Assembly (NCBI GenBank): GCA_004561545.1
Contig: SFVK01000003.1
Location: 1-64,000, forward strand
Length of the DNA: 64,000 nt
Reading direction: 5' to 3'
From: a bacterium
Lineage (GTDB): Bacteria; Bacillota; Clostridia; Oscillospirales; Ruminococcaceae
A program made the translations under genes and the position numbers. The notes beneath the pieces were generated by a model that did no database searches, was not told the DNA's origin, and saw only the letters and a program-made list of their open reading frames with translations. Below are positions 24,609-33,343 of this stretch, in pieces; the stretch's first letter is position 1; each line of letters opens with the position of its first letter.

Positions 24609-25001
24609 ATGATGGAAGTGCACAGAGGTGAAGTTTTCTACGCGGATTTAAGCCCGGTGGTGGGCTCGGAACAGGGCGGGGTGCGGCCGGTACTTATCAT
24701 ACAGAACGATATCGGCAACCGGCACAGTCCCACCGTCATCGCGGCGGCCATCACCAGCCGCCAGGACAAAAACCGGCTTCCCACCCACATCGGGGTCCGG
24801 GCGGACCGGTGCGGCCTGGCGAAGGACAGCATTGTGCTGACCGAACAGATCCGCACGCTGGACAAACGCCGCCTGCGGGAGCGGGCAGGTCGCATCCCGG
24901 AGGACGATATGCGCCGTGTGGATGAGGCGCTGGGCGTCTCGATGGGACTGCACGAACAGCCCACCGCACAGAGCATCCATGAGGGTGGCAGTTATTTCTA
25001 A
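24609..25001 (+). CDS. MazF/PemK-family endoribonuclease toxin
   Basis: 130 residues. VHRGEVFYADLSPVVGSEQGG, RPVLIIQND (about 28-36), a VIAAAITS strand and the conserved LAKDSIVLTEQIRTLDK segment match NdoA/MazF, an mRNA interferase with SH3-like fold. GAGGGGG lies just before ATG 24609 (or the next ATG, 24612). No MazE-type or RHH antitoxin gene is adjacent, which is unusual. Convergent with hemW. Confidence 0.9.
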   Translation: MMEVHRGEVFYADLSPVVGSEQGGVRPVLIIQNDIGNRHSPTVIAAAITSRQDKNRLPTHIGVRADRCGLAKDSIVLTEQIRTLDKRRLRERAGRIPEDDMRRVDEALGVSMGLHEQPTAQSIHEGGSYF

Positions 25002-25002
25002 A

Positions 25003-25049
25003 TGCAACACCGCATAAGGCGTTCGCCGTGAATGATGCGGTGTTGCCCG
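25003..25049. repeat. deleted copy of a MITE-like palindromic repeat; shared terminator
   Basis: GCAACACCGCAT (25003-25014) pairs perfectly with ATGCGGTGTTGC (25036-25047). The right 35 bases match 59223-59257 at 30 of 35 positions, so this looks like the fused ends of the larger element at 59086. It sits between convergent mazF and hemW and could terminate both. Confidence 0.7.
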
Positions 25050-25054
25050 AAAGG

Positions 25055-26137
25055 TCAGATCAGCTCTTGCAGAATGGAGTTCTGCACAATCAGCCCGGCG
25101 GGGGTCAGCTGCAGCCGGTGACCGTCCCACCGGGCATACCCATGTTCGGCGCACTGGCGCAGAAATTCCTGCTGTGACGCGCTGAACCGGATGCCGTACC
25201 GCGCGGCATATTCGTCCACGTCCAGCCCGGAACGCAGGCGCAGCTGCATGATGAGGAAGTCCTCCCCATCGCAGACGCCTTCCGTCTGCTCCTGTGCCGT
25301 CCCGGCCATAAACCCGGCAGTGTCGTCCGGCCAGTACCGCCGCACACCGCCCAGGCAGCTGTGGGCGGAAGGCCCGATCCCCAGATAGTCCTTGCAGTTC
25401 CAGTAGAGCAGATTGTGCCGCCCTTCGCATCCCGGCCGGGCAAAGTTGCTGATTTCATACTGGCGGTAGCCCTCCTGTTCCAGCCGCCGCACGGCGTAGA
25501 GATAAAATTCCGCAGCGGCGTCCGGGTCCGGCAGCCCGGCGGGGGGATTGTGCCCAAAGGCAGTGCCCGGCTCAATCTTCAGCAGATAAGCCGAGATGTG
25601 GGTGCAGCCGCCCTGCTCCAGGAGGGCCAGCGTCCGGTCAAATTCCTCGTTGGAGTAATGGGGGAGCGCCAGCATGATATCCCCGCAGATCTGTTCAAAC
25701 CCGGCCGCCCGCGCCCAGCTCAGGGCCCGGGCGGCGCTTTGCGCGGTATGGGTCCGGCCCAGGCGGCGCAGCTGGGTGTCATCGGCACTCTGTATGCCAA
25801 AGCTGATGCGGGTCACCCCCGCAGCGGCAAAGCCCTTCAGGTGTTCCGGCGTGACCACATCGGGGTTGGCTTCCAGCGTGATCTCGGCGCCCGGCAGCGG
25901 ATTGGCCGCCAGGATCAGCCGGCGTACCTGTGCGGGGATGAGCAGCGCCGGGGTCCCGCCGCCAAAGTAGACGGTATCCGGCCGGCGGGTATTTTTGGCA
26001 AGCTCCCGCAGCAGGGCTTCGACGTATTGCTGCGGCACACCCTTTGCGCCGGGAGCGGAATAAAAATCACAGTACCGGCATTTTCCCCTGCAATAGGGGA
26101 TATGCAGATAGATCCCGAAGGAATCGGAAATGGACAA
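25055..26137 (-). CDS. hemW: radical SAM protein HemW (heme chaperone-like)
   Basis: 360 residues. The 4Fe-4S/SAM motif CRGKCRYC (C16, C20, C23) follows YLHIPY, then YFGGGTPALL and FGIQSADDTQLRRLGR. The C-terminal HemN-like domain has NLLYWNCKDYLGIGPSAHS. The cysteine three residues after CxxxCxxC that marks true oxygen-independent coproporphyrinogen oxidase (HemN) is absent, as in HemW. No heme genes are nearby. Confidence 0.93.
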   Translation of the reverse strand: MSISDSFGIYLHIPYCRGKCRYCDFYSAPGAKGVPQQYVEALLRELAKNTRRPDTVYFGGGTPALLIPAQVRRLILAANPLPGAEITLEANPDVVTPEHLKGFAAAGVTRISFGIQSADDTQLRRLGRTHTAQSAARALSWARAAGFEQICGDIMLALPHYSNEEFDRTLALLEQGGCTHISAYLLKIEPGTAFGHNPPAGLPDPDAAAEFYLYAVRRLEQEGYRQYEISNFARPGCEGRHNLLYWNCKDYLGIGPSAHSCLGGVRRYWPDDTAGFMAGTAQEQTEGVCDGEDFLIMQLRLRSGLDVDEYAARYGIRFSASQQEFLRQCAEHGYARWDGHRLQLTPAGLIVQNSILQELI

Positions 26138-26219
26138 AACAGACCCTCCTGTTCAATAAATCGCCAAACCGTAAAAAAGATTTCATATATCATTTACACA
26201 TTTTCCTTACATTTGAGTA

Positions 26220-26225
26220 TATAAT
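26220..26225 (+). promoter_or_regulatory. -10 for the Bax-inhibitor gene
   Basis: TATAAT 31 nt before ATG 26257, in an AT-rich stretch divergent from hemW. -35 not clear. Confidence 0.5.
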
Positions 26226-26256
26226 AGAATCACTGAAAAAGAAAGGGGTCTGTTTT

Positions 26257-26982
26257 ATGGACCAGAAATATTATAATATCTCTTATGCCGAAAGTCCCTT
26301 TGGAACGCTCAGTCAATACATGACCCGCACCTATGCCTGGATGTTTGCCGGTCTGCTGGTGACCTTTGGCGTGGCCATTGCCACCGTGACCACCGGCCTG
26401 ATTGTGCCGCTCTACACCACGGGGCTGGTCTTTGTGCTCTCCATTGTTGAGCTGGTGCTGGTGGGGGTGCTCTCCGTCCGCATTGAGCGGCTGCAGCCTT
26501 CCACAGCCACCGGTTTGTTCTTTGGCTATGCCATTCTCAACGGCCTCAACCTGAGCACCTACTTTGTTGTCTATGATGTGCCCACGCTGATTCTGGCCTT
26601 CCTGGTCGGCACCGTCTATTTCGGGGTCATGGCCCTTTATGGCTGGCGCACCGACCGCGACCTGACCGGTTGGGGCCCCAACCTTATGGGCGGGCTGTGC
26701 GCCATTCTGCTCACCAGCGTGGTGGGGATGCTGTTCGGAATGTTCACCGGGATTGGCTTTGGGGTGATGGATTTCCTGCTGTGCGCCGTGGCGCTGGTGG
26801 TGTTCATGCTCTTCACCGCGTACGATACCCAGAAACTCAAATACTACTACGCCTACTTTGGCGGGGATGCGGCCATGCTGCACAAGTCCTCCATCATGGG
26901 TGCGCTGTCGCTGTATCTGGATTATATCAACATCTTCCTTTACGTTCTGCGCATTTTTGCCCGCAGCCGCCGCAATAATTGA
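26257..26982 (+). CDS. Bax inhibitor-1/YccA family membrane protein
   Basis: 241 residues with seven hydrophobic spans beginning MFAGLLVTFGVAIATV. The family features YMTRTYAWMFAGL near the N-terminus, a central LNGLNLSTYFVVYD, and the C-terminal FTAYDTQKLKYYY...LSLYLDYINIFLY (TM6-7) with the conserved Asp pair of pH-dependent Ca2+ leak channels. ATG 26257 (MDQKYYNISYAESPFG) follows AAAGGGG with 8-nt spacing. Single gene with its own promoter and terminator. Confidence 0.92.
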   Translation: MDQKYYNISYAESPFGTLSQYMTRTYAWMFAGLLVTFGVAIATVTTGLIVPLYTTGLVFVLSIVELVLVGVLSVRIERLQPSTATGLFFGYAILNGLNLSTYFVVYDVPTLILAFLVGTVYFGVMALYGWRTDRDLTGWGPNLMGGLCAILLTSVVGMLFGMFTGIGFGVMDFLLCAVALVVFMLFTAYDTQKLKYYYAYFGGDAAMLHKSSIMGALSLYLDYINIFLYVLRIFARSRRNN

Positions 26983-26994
26983 GATTTCGCCCGT

Positions 26995-27024
26995 GCCGTC
27001 CGGTCCCTTCCGGGCGGCATTTTT
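26995..27024 (+). terminator. terminator of the Bax-inhibitor gene
   Basis: GCCGTCCGG (26995-27003) with CCGGGCGGC (27010-27018), then ATTTTTC. Confidence 0.85.
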
Positions 27025-27027
27025 CGG

Positions 27028-27056
27028 TTGACAAACCCAAAAAAACCGCCTATAAT
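27028..27056 (+). promoter_or_regulatory. promoter of the pheST T-box transcript
   Basis: Consensus TTGACA (27028-27033), exactly 17 bp, consensus TATAAT (27051-27056). Confidence 0.92.
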
Positions 27057-27062
27057 AATCTG

Positions 27063-27347
27063 CGTATGAAAATCAAACACTGTGACGGAGAAAGTACGCC
27101 TGCACAACCTGGCGCAGAGAGGGCGGTCACCGGCTGAAAGCCGCCCCGAGAGTCTGCAAGCGGAAGTTCCCTCCCGAGTGGTCCGCGGGAACCGCCCCGG
27201 CGTTTTTGCGCCGCGGCTCAGTAGTGCGGAACGGCCTGCCCCGTTAAAGCGCATCGAGTGCCGCCGGAATGCCCGGCGGAACACGGGTGGTACCGCGGAG
27301 TTTTGCAGCTTCGTCCCTGATATTTCCTTCAGGGACGGAGCTTTTTT
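27063..27347 (+). ncRNA. T-box riboswitch upstream of pheST
   Basis: The leader has a long Stem I region (about 27070-27200, including a GAGAAAGTACGCC segment and AGAGAGGGCGG). The conserved antiterminator bulge GGGTGGTACCGCGG lies at about 27285-27298. An intrinsic terminator follows: GCTTCGTCCCTG (27308-27319) with CAGGGACGGAGC (27330-27341), then TTTTTT. T-boxes sense uncharged tRNA; the downstream genes imply tRNA-Phe. A TTC at 27167-27169 (in GAAGTTCCC) is a candidate specifier codon, but I cannot fold the Stem I to prove it. Confidence 0.93.
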
Positions 27348-27388
27348 CATGCAGGCCCCGCCCCGTGAGTAATCCAAAGAGGTGTAGT

Positions 27389-28411
27389 ATGGAAGAAAAA
27401 ATCGCAGCACTGCGTGCGGAACTGGAAGCCGACCGCGCCGCCGTGCACAGCAAAGAGGAGCTTTCCGCCTTCTGGCAGAAATACCTGAGCAAAAACGGCA
27501 GCGTCACCGGCCTGACCAAGTCGCTGCGGGATGTGCCCAGGGAGGACCGCCCCGCCGCCGGCAAGACCATCAACGAGTTCAAGGTCTGGGTGGAAGGGGA
27601 ATACAAGGCGCTCTCGGAAGCCATCGAGGCTGCCGAGCTGGCCGCCCGCAACAAGGCGGAGGCCGTGGATATCACGCTGCCCGGCACCCGCCGCGAAACC
27701 GGCGCCCTTCATCCCATCACGCTGGTCAAGAACGAGATCATCGACGTCTTTGCCGGCATGGGCTTTGAAATTTATGAGGGCCCCGAGATTGAGGACGACG
27801 ACCACAACTTCACCCGCCTGAACGTGCCCAAGAACCATCCCGCCCGCGATATGCAGGACACCTTCTATGTGGCCGATGACATTGTTCTGCGCACCCAGAC
27901 CAGCGGCGGCCAGATCCGCGTCATGGATCTGGAAAAGCCCCCCATCAAAGTCCTGGTGCCCGGCCGCGTTTTCCGTTCAGACTCCGACGCCACCCATTCC
28001 CCCATGTTCCATCAGATGGAGGGCCTTGTGGTGGACAGGGGCATCACGCTGTGCGACCTTCAGGGTATGCTGGACAAATTTGTGCAGGCGCTCTTCGGCG
28101 AGGGCGTCAAGACCCGTCTGCGCCCCAGCTACTTCCCCTTCACCGAACCCAGCGTCGAGGTGGACGTCTCCTGCTTTGCCTGCGGCGGCAAGGGCTGCCC
28201 GCTGTGCAAGCACACCGGCTGGATCGAGGTTCTGGGCGCCGGCGTGGTGCACCAGAATGTGCTGCGCAACTGTAACATTGACCCCGAGGTGTATTCCGGC
28301 TTTGCCTTTGGCATCGGCATCGAGCGCATTGCCATGCTCAAGTACGGCATCAACGACATCGGCCTGATGACCGAGAACGACCTGCGTTTTCTGAAGCAGT
28401 TCAAGGACTAA
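27389..28411 (+). CDS. pheS: phenylalanine-tRNA ligase alpha subunit
   Basis: 340 residues. The N-terminal coiled coil (MEEKIAALRAELEADRAA) docks tRNA. The class II core has HPITLVKNEIIDVFAGMGF, motif 2 with TSGGQIRVM...GRVFRSDSDATHSPMFHQMEG, and motif 3 GFAFGIGIERIAMLKYGI. ATG 27389 follows AGAGGTG; the frame open upstream runs through the T-box. pheT follows 16 nt later. Confidence 0.97.
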   Translation: MEEKIAALRAELEADRAAVHSKEELSAFWQKYLSKNGSVTGLTKSLRDVPREDRPAAGKTINEFKVWVEGEYKALSEAIEAAELAARNKAEAVDITLPGTRRETGALHPITLVKNEIIDVFAGMGFEIYEGPEIEDDDHNFTRLNVPKNHPARDMQDTFYVADDIVLRTQTSGGQIRVMDLEKPPIKVLVPGRVFRSDSDATHSPMFHQMEGLVVDRGITLCDLQGMLDKFVQALFGEGVKTRLRPSYFPFTEPSVEVDVSCFACGGKGCPLCKHTGWIEVLGAGVVHQNVLRNCNIDPEVYSGFAFGIGIERIAMLKYGINDIGLMTENDLRFLKQFKD

Positions 28412-28427
28412 CAAGGAGGGAACGAAG

Positions 28428-30848
28428 ATGAAAGTACCATTCAGCTGGCTCAAACAGTATGTGGATATTGACGTTTCCGCCGAAGAACTGGAAAAGAAAC
28501 TGTTTGACTGCGGCTTTGAGGTCGAGGAGCTGATTGACCTCTCCGCCGAAATTTCCAGGGTTGTGGTCGGCGTTGTCACCGAGTGCGTGCCCCAGGAGGG
28601 CACCCACCTGCATATCTGCAAGGTGGACTGCGGCGACTACGGCCACGACATTCAGATTTCCACCGGCGCCCCCAACGTCTACGCCGGGATGCACACCCCC
28701 GCCGCGCTGGACGGTTCCACGCTGCCCGGCGGCATCAAAATCAAGGCCAAGCCCCTCATGGGCATCGAGTCCAACGGGATGCTCTGCTCCGGTGAGGAAC
28801 TGGGCCTGAACGAGGACCTGTATCCCGGCGCCGAGGTGTACGGTCTGCTGGACCTGCCCAAGGACACCGTCCCCGGCACCGCCATCCAGCCGGTTGTGGG
28901 GCTGGACGACTATATTTTTGACATCTCCATCACCGCCAACCGTGCCGACTGCCAGAGCGTTCTGGGCATTGCCCGGGAAGTTGCGGCGGCACTGGACAAA
29001 CCCTTGAAAATGCCTGCCACCGATTACACCACCAGCGATTATCAGGACCCGCGCCTGAACATCACGGTGGAAGCGCCCGACCTCTGCCCGCGCTACATCG
29101 GCCACTATGTGCGCAACATCACCACCGGGGAATCCCCCCGCTGGATGCGCCGCCGCTTGGCGCTGTGCGGCCTGCGCAGCATCTCCAACGTGGTGGACAT
29201 CACCAACTACGTCATGCTGGAGATCGGCCAGCCCATGCACGCCTTTGATATGGACACGCTGGAGAGCTGCCAGATCATTGTCCGCCGTGCTGCCGAGGGC
29301 GAGGGCATCACCACGCTGGACGGTAAGGAATTCACGCTGACCAGCCAGAACCTGGTCATCTGCGACGGCCATAAGCCGGTGGCGCTGGCGGGCGTTATGG
29401 GCGGTCTTAACAGTGAGATCAAACCCACCACCACCCAGCTGCTCTTTGAGTCCGCCAAATTCGCCCGGGACAACATCCGCAAGACCGCCCGTGGCTTGGG
29501 CCAGAACACCGACGCCTCCAGCCACTACGAGAAGGGCATCAGCGAATACACCACCGAACTGGGCATGGCCCGCGCGCTGCACCTGATCCAGGAACTGGGC
29601 TGCGGCGAAGTCACCGCCACCCACTTTGACTGCTCCGCCGGCGCCTCCCGCGAGGGCAAGCGCTTTATCGCCCACATCAGCCGGATCAACGCCATTCTGG
29701 GCATCACGGTGCCCACGGAAACCATTCTGGACATCCTGCGCCGCCTCAACTTTGAGGTGTCGCTCCAGCCCGACGGCGACACCATGCAGGTGGTTGCCCC
29801 CCGCTACCGGGAGGACATCGAGATCGGCGAGCCCGATTTGGCCGAGGAGGTCATCCGGGAGTACGGCTATGACCACATTGTGCCCACCTTCCTCAAGGAA
29901 GCTACCGTCACAGGCGGCGGCCTGACCCCCGACCAGCACCGCCGCGACAAGCTCAAGCGCGCCATGTGCGCCCAGGGCTTCTATGAGGCTTCCACCCTGG
30001 CGTTCTATTCCGATGCCGATCTGGATGCGCTGCGCATTGCCCCCGACGCGCCGGAACGCAAGGCGATCCGCATCCTCAACCCCATCTCCTCCAACCTGAC
30101 CATCATGCGCACGCTGCTGGCGCCCAGCCTGCTCAACGTGGCGGTGAACAACCTCAAGAAGGGCAACGCCGAGGGCCGCCTGTTCGAGCTGGCCAACGTC
30201 TATCTTCCGAAGCAGCTGCCCGTCACCGAGCTGCCCGAGGAACGCCTGCATCTTGGCTTTGTGGCGTTCGGCGAACACGAGGATTTCTTTGCCCTCAAGG
30301 GCGCGCTGGAGGACCTGGCCGCCAGCTTCGGCACCCGGTTTGAGGTGGAGCGCGCTGCCGATGTGCCCTACCTGCATCCCGGCATTGCGGCGTATCTTTT
30401 GTGCAACGGGGTCCGGGTCGGCAGCTTCGGCAAGCTGGCCAACGAGGTTCAGGCGGAACTGGACCTGCCGCGGGACAGCCGCAGCAACCAGAAGATCTTC
30501 CTGGGCGAGCTGGACTACGCCGCGCTGGTGGAGCAGCTCCCGGATAGCCTGCACTATCAGCCGCTACCCGAGTTCCCCGAGGTCTCCCGCGATCTGGCCC
30601 TGGTTGCCGATGAGGACACCGCCTGCGGCACCATCACGGCTGAAATGCAGCGCGCCTGCAAGCAGCTGGCCCGGGTGGAGCTCTTTGACATCTACCGCAG
30701 CGACGCCATCGGCGCCGGCAAAAAGAGCATGGCCTTCACCCTGCACTTTGCCCCCGAAAACAAAGCCCTGGAACCCGCCGATGTGGACCGCCTTGTCAAG
30801 AAGATTCTTGGCAACCTCAAGTTCAAGCTCGGCATTGAAATCCGCTGA
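28428..30848 (+). CDS. pheT: phenylalanine-tRNA ligase beta subunit
   Basis: 806 residues, normal length. Order: N-terminal B1, EMAP-type OB fold (about 40-150), B3/B4 editing domain (with ALAGVMGGLNSEI), B5 domain, pseudo-catalytic B6/B7 fold, and C-terminal ferredoxin-like anticodon-binding B8 (LPEFPEVSRDLALV, about 710-805). Forms the alpha2-beta2 enzyme with PheS. SD AAGGAGG precedes ATG 28428. Confidence 0.97.
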   Translation: MKVPFSWLKQYVDIDVSAEELEKKLFDCGFEVEELIDLSAEISRVVVGVVTECVPQEGTHLHICKVDCGDYGHDIQISTGAPNVYAGMHTPAALDGSTLPGGIKIKAKPLMGIESNGMLCSGEELGLNEDLYPGAEVYGLLDLPKDTVPGTAIQPVVGLDDYIFDISITANRADCQSVLGIAREVAAALDKPLKMPATDYTTSDYQDPRLNITVEAPDLCPRYIGHYVRNITTGESPRWMRRRLALCGLRSISNVVDITNYVMLEIGQPMHAFDMDTLESCQIIVRRAAEGEGITTLDGKEFTLTSQNLVICDGHKPVALAGVMGGLNSEIKPTTTQLLFESAKFARDNIRKTARGLGQNTDASSHYEKGISEYTTELGMARALHLIQELGCGEVTATHFDCSAGASREGKRFIAHISRINAILGITVPTETILDILRRLNFEVSLQPDGDTMQVVAPRYREDIEIGEPDLAEEVIREYGYDHIVPTFLKEATVTGGGLTPDQHRRDKLKRAMCAQGFYEASTLAFYSDADLDALRIAPDAPERKAIRILNPISSNLTIMRTLLAPSLLNVAVNNLKKGNAEGRLFELANVYLPKQLPVTELPEERLHLGFVAFGEHEDFFALKGALEDLAASFGTRFEVERAADVPYLHPGIAAYLLCNGVRVGSFGKLANEVQAELDLPRDSRSNQKIFLGELDYAALVEQLPDSLHYQPLPEFPEVSRDLALVADEDTACGTITAEMQRACKQLARVELFDIYRSDAIGAGKKSMAFTLHFAPENKALEPADVDRLVKKILGNLKFKLGIEIR

Positions 30849-30869
30849 GAATTCTCCCGGGAAATAACG

Positions 30870-30908
30870 CAGCCCCGCCCATGAGCATTCATGGACGGGG
30901 CTGATTTT
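30870..30908 (+). terminator. terminator of pheST
   Basis: CAGCCCCGCCCATGA (30870-30884) pairs with TCATGGACGGGGCTG (30889-30903), one internal mismatch, then ATTTT. Confidence 0.88.
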
Positions 30909-31311
30909 GTCTGCCGGAAAGCAGACGGGGACAGGATGAAGAGAAACTCATTCTTTGCGGCTCTCCCGATCCACCGGCCGGACGGCAACAAGACGCCGCC
31001 GTTGAATCCGCTCAGGCGATCAGGAGCCTTGCGTTCGGATGGCTTTCCCCGGCTTCGGCTCAGTTCCCTGCGCCGGGCATGGAACAACATTCGGGAAAAT
31101 TCCTCAAAATGCGCATCCACCCGTTTCTGGGGGTTCAGGAGATCTTTCTTTGGGGAAAGATATTCCAAAACAGGACAGAGTGTACTCCGGCCTGACGGCT
31201 GTCCATTTTGGAACTTCTGGAATGTTTAAAATTTCATCTTGGTTGTTATACGACTTTTAATATTGTATGTCAACGGGATTGCGCCTTTAAAAATCTCATA
31301 TCACCGTGTTG
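30909..31311. other. gene-free stretch with hairpins
   Basis: About 400 bases between the pheT terminator and the XRE regulator promoter. Short frames exist on both strands but none has an SD or protein-like composition. A 14-bp stem with a 2x1 internal loop lies at 31163-31213 (TTCCAAAA-CA-GGACAG with CTGTCC-A-TTTTGGAA). A small GATCTTTC/GAAAGATA hairpin lies just before it. It could encode an untranslated RNA; nothing else is visible. Confidence 0.4.
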
Positions 31312-31332
31312 TGTGACTTATAATATTTCACA
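31312..31332 (+). promoter_or_regulatory. candidate operator over the -10 of the XRE gene
   Basis: TGTGA (31312-31316) and TCACA (31328-31332) form a dyad centred on TATAAT (31319-31324), as expected for a self-repressing regulator. Confidence 0.5.
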
Positions 31333-31352
31333 TAAAGGCGGTGATTTCCTCG

Positions 31353-31667
31353 ATGGAAAATAGGCTTTTTGCACTTCGGCTTTCTGCGCTTCGTCAGCAG
31401 AAAGGGGTCTCTGCGAGGGAGATGAGTCTTGCACTTGGCCAAAATACCAACTATATCAACCGGATTGAAAATGGAAAAAATTATCCTTCCATGCAGAGCT
31501 TTTTCTATATTTGTGAGTATCTCGGTGTGACCCCGCAGGAGTTTTTTGAGGAAAAGAATGCCGCTCCCACCCGGCTTAACAATCTTATCGTCAAGTTGAA
31601 ACGGCTCACGCCCTCCCAGCTTGCCACAGTCAACGCCGTGGTGGATGAGCTGGTCCAAAAACGGTAG
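31353..31667 (+). CDS. XRE-family (Cro/C1-type HTH) regulator
   Basis: 104 residues. A complete HTH lies at about 7-62: LRLSALRQQKGVSAREMSLAL, then GQNTNYINRIENGKNYPSM and YLGVTPQEFF. The C-terminal 40 residues (KLKRLTPSQLATVNAVVDEL) form a helical tail. ATG 31353 is preferred over GTG 31341, which overlaps its own SD (GGCGGTGA). It has no obvious partner gene; the dyad over its promoter suggests autoregulation. Base composition is lower in GC than its neighbours, so it could be acquired. Confidence 0.87.
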   Translation: MENRLFALRLSALRQQKGVSAREMSLALGQNTNYINRIENGKNYPSMQSFFYICEYLGVTPQEFFEEKNAAPTRLNNLIVKLKRLTPSQLATVNAVVDELVQKR

Positions 31668-31716
31668 ATCATGATGGATGTGCTGTGTCGCGGCAAAATC
31701 CTCCATCCATCAAAAC

Positions 31717-31755
31717 GCCCGGGGCATCATCAGAAAAGATGCCCCGGGCCTGATT
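31717..31755. terminator. bidirectional terminator between the XRE gene and murC
   Basis: GCCCGGGGCATC (31717-31728) is the exact reverse complement of GATGCCCCGGGC (31738-31749). Confidence 0.85.
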
Positions 31756-31764
31756 TGTTTTGTG

Positions 31765-33138
31765 TTATTTGCCCACCATCAAATCACAGGCTTTGTACAG
31801 GTCGCCGCAGCTCATGCAGACCACCAGATCGCCCTCCCGGGCGTTGGCTTTCACCCAGTCGGCGGCGGATTCCAGTCCGTCCACCACGACGCAGCCGGGG
31901 ATCTTTGCGGCCAGATCCTCACTCTTCACGCTGCCGTCGTCCACCTCGCGGCTGCCCATAATGGGCAGCAGCACGCACTGGTCCGCCTGCTTCAGAACCT
32001 CGGCAAAATCATCCATCAGCGCTTTGGTGCGGCTGTAGGTGAAGGGCTGATGAACCGCAATGATCCGGTTGTACCCCATCTTTTTGGCGGTGGCCATGGT
32101 GGCCGCCAGCTCGGTGGGGTGATGGGCGTAATCGTCCACCACCGGCGCGCCGTTGCATTCGCCCTTGATCTCAAACCGCCGCCCCGTGCCGCGGAACTCC
32201 GCTGCGGCGCGCTCGGCGTCCTCGGGCTTCAGTCCCAACGGCCGCACGCAGCAGCACATGGCCAGCGCGTTATAAATGTTGTGCCGCCCCGGAACGCCCA
32301 GCCGGATATGGGCAAAGGGCTCCCGCAGCTCCAGCACATCAAACTCATAGAATCCCGGGCGGTATTCCTGAATGTTCACCGCGCGGAACCGGGCGTCCTC
32401 CTCGATGCCGAAGGAGAGCACCGGCCGGTCAATGGAGTTCATTACATCCAGCGTGTTGCGGTCATCCATGTTGAACACCACCGTGCGGGAGAGCAGTGCG
32501 AACTTCTGGAACGCCATCTTCAGCCTGCCCATGGTGCCGTAGTATTCCAGATGATCATTGTCAATGTTCAGGATAACTCCCAAAAACGGCGTCAGATGCA
32601 AAAAAGTCTCGCTGTACTCGCAGGCTTCAATCACGGCGCTGCTGCCCTGGCCGGCCTTGCCGTAGCCGCCGATCAGCGGCAGCTTGCCGCCGATCACCGC
32701 AGCCGGGTCCTTCCCGGCCAGTTCCAGCATGGTGGTAATCATGCCGGTGGTGGTGGTTTTGCCGTGGGTGCCTGCCACGCAGACGCTCTGGCGGTACAGC
32801 CGGCTCACATAACCCAGCATGACGCTGCGCTCCACCGCCGGGATGCCCCGGGCGCGGGCGGCGTCCAGCTCAGGATTGCCATCGTGGATGGCGGCACTGT
32901 ATACCACCAGTTGGGCATCCCCCAGGTTGGCCGCGTCGTGGCCCATGTGGACCTCAACGCCGAGGGCGCGCTCCGCCTGCGTGATTTTGGTTTCCTCCAC
33001 ATCGCTGCCCGAGATGGTCAGCCCGCGGGAATGAAGGATCTGAATCAGCGGGTAGGTTCCCGACCCGCCGCAGCCGATAAAATGCACATGCTGCACCCCG
33101 TCCAGCAGATGGGGGTTGTAGGTTGTGAAAAATGCCAT
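31765..33138 (-). CDS. murC: UDP-N-acetylmuramate-L-alanine ligase
   Basis: 457 residues. Mur ligase order: N-terminal Rossmann-like domain (HFIGCGGSGTYPLI, about 19-32), central ATP-binding P-loop GTHGKTTTT (about 119-127) with NIDNDHLEYYG, and C-terminal VVDDYAHHPTEL. It adds L-Ala to UDP-MurNAc, the first stem-peptide step of peptidoglycan synthesis, in the cytosol. A -10 (TATAAT on the minus strand, 33230-33225) lies upstream; no other mur genes are adjacent. Confidence 0.96.
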   Translation of the reverse strand: MAFFTTYNPHLLDGVQHVHFIGCGGSGTYPLIQILHSRGLTISGSDVEETKITQAERALGVEVHMGHDAANLGDAQLVVYSAAIHDGNPELDAARARGIPAVERSVMLGYVSRLYRQSVCVAGTHGKTTTTGMITTMLELAGKDPAAVIGGKLPLIGGYGKAGQGSSAVIEACEYSETFLHLTPFLGVILNIDNDHLEYYGTMGRLKMAFQKFALLSRTVVFNMDDRNTLDVMNSIDRPVLSFGIEEDARFRAVNIQEYRPGFYEFDVLELREPFAHIRLGVPGRHNIYNALAMCCCVRPLGLKPEDAERAAAEFRGTGRRFEIKGECNGAPVVDDYAHHPTELAATMATAKKMGYNRIIAVHQPFTYSRTKALMDDFAEVLKQADQCVLLPIMGSREVDDGSVKSEDLAAKIPGCVVVDGLESAADWVKANAREGDLVVCMSCGDLYKACDLMVGK

Positions 33139-33270
33139 AACCGTTCACCTCAAAAGGGCGCGGCGCGGGGCGTCCGCTTCCGGCCCGGAATATGTACAAA
33201 AGAATTTGCGGGATATCTATTGCCATTATAAACTTTTTTCGCCGCAAAGGAAACACTTTTTTTGAAAATT

Positions 33271-33279
33271 TGGTATAAT
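33271..33279 (+). promoter_or_regulatory. extended -10 promoter
   Basis: TGGTATAAT, 65 nt before the small hypothetical gene at 33344, divergent from murC. Confidence 0.55.
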
Positions 33280-33343
33280 GGCATAAAATGACGCTGCAAA
33301 ACCGGCGTTTTCCCGTTTTGCCATCTGTTTGTGAGGTACTTTC

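Noticed and set aside
27269..27388. Upstream extension of pheS
   Set aside because: It runs through the T-box terminator stem; the internal ATG has an SD and starts the conserved coiled coil.
28401..30554. A 717-codon minus-strand frame opposite pheT
   Set aside because: Same cause; pheT has full domain structure and the antisense product has no recognisable features.
30891..31229. Open frame of 112 codons after pheT
   Set aside because: Begins inside the pheT terminator, lacks an SD, and its product has no family-like pattern.
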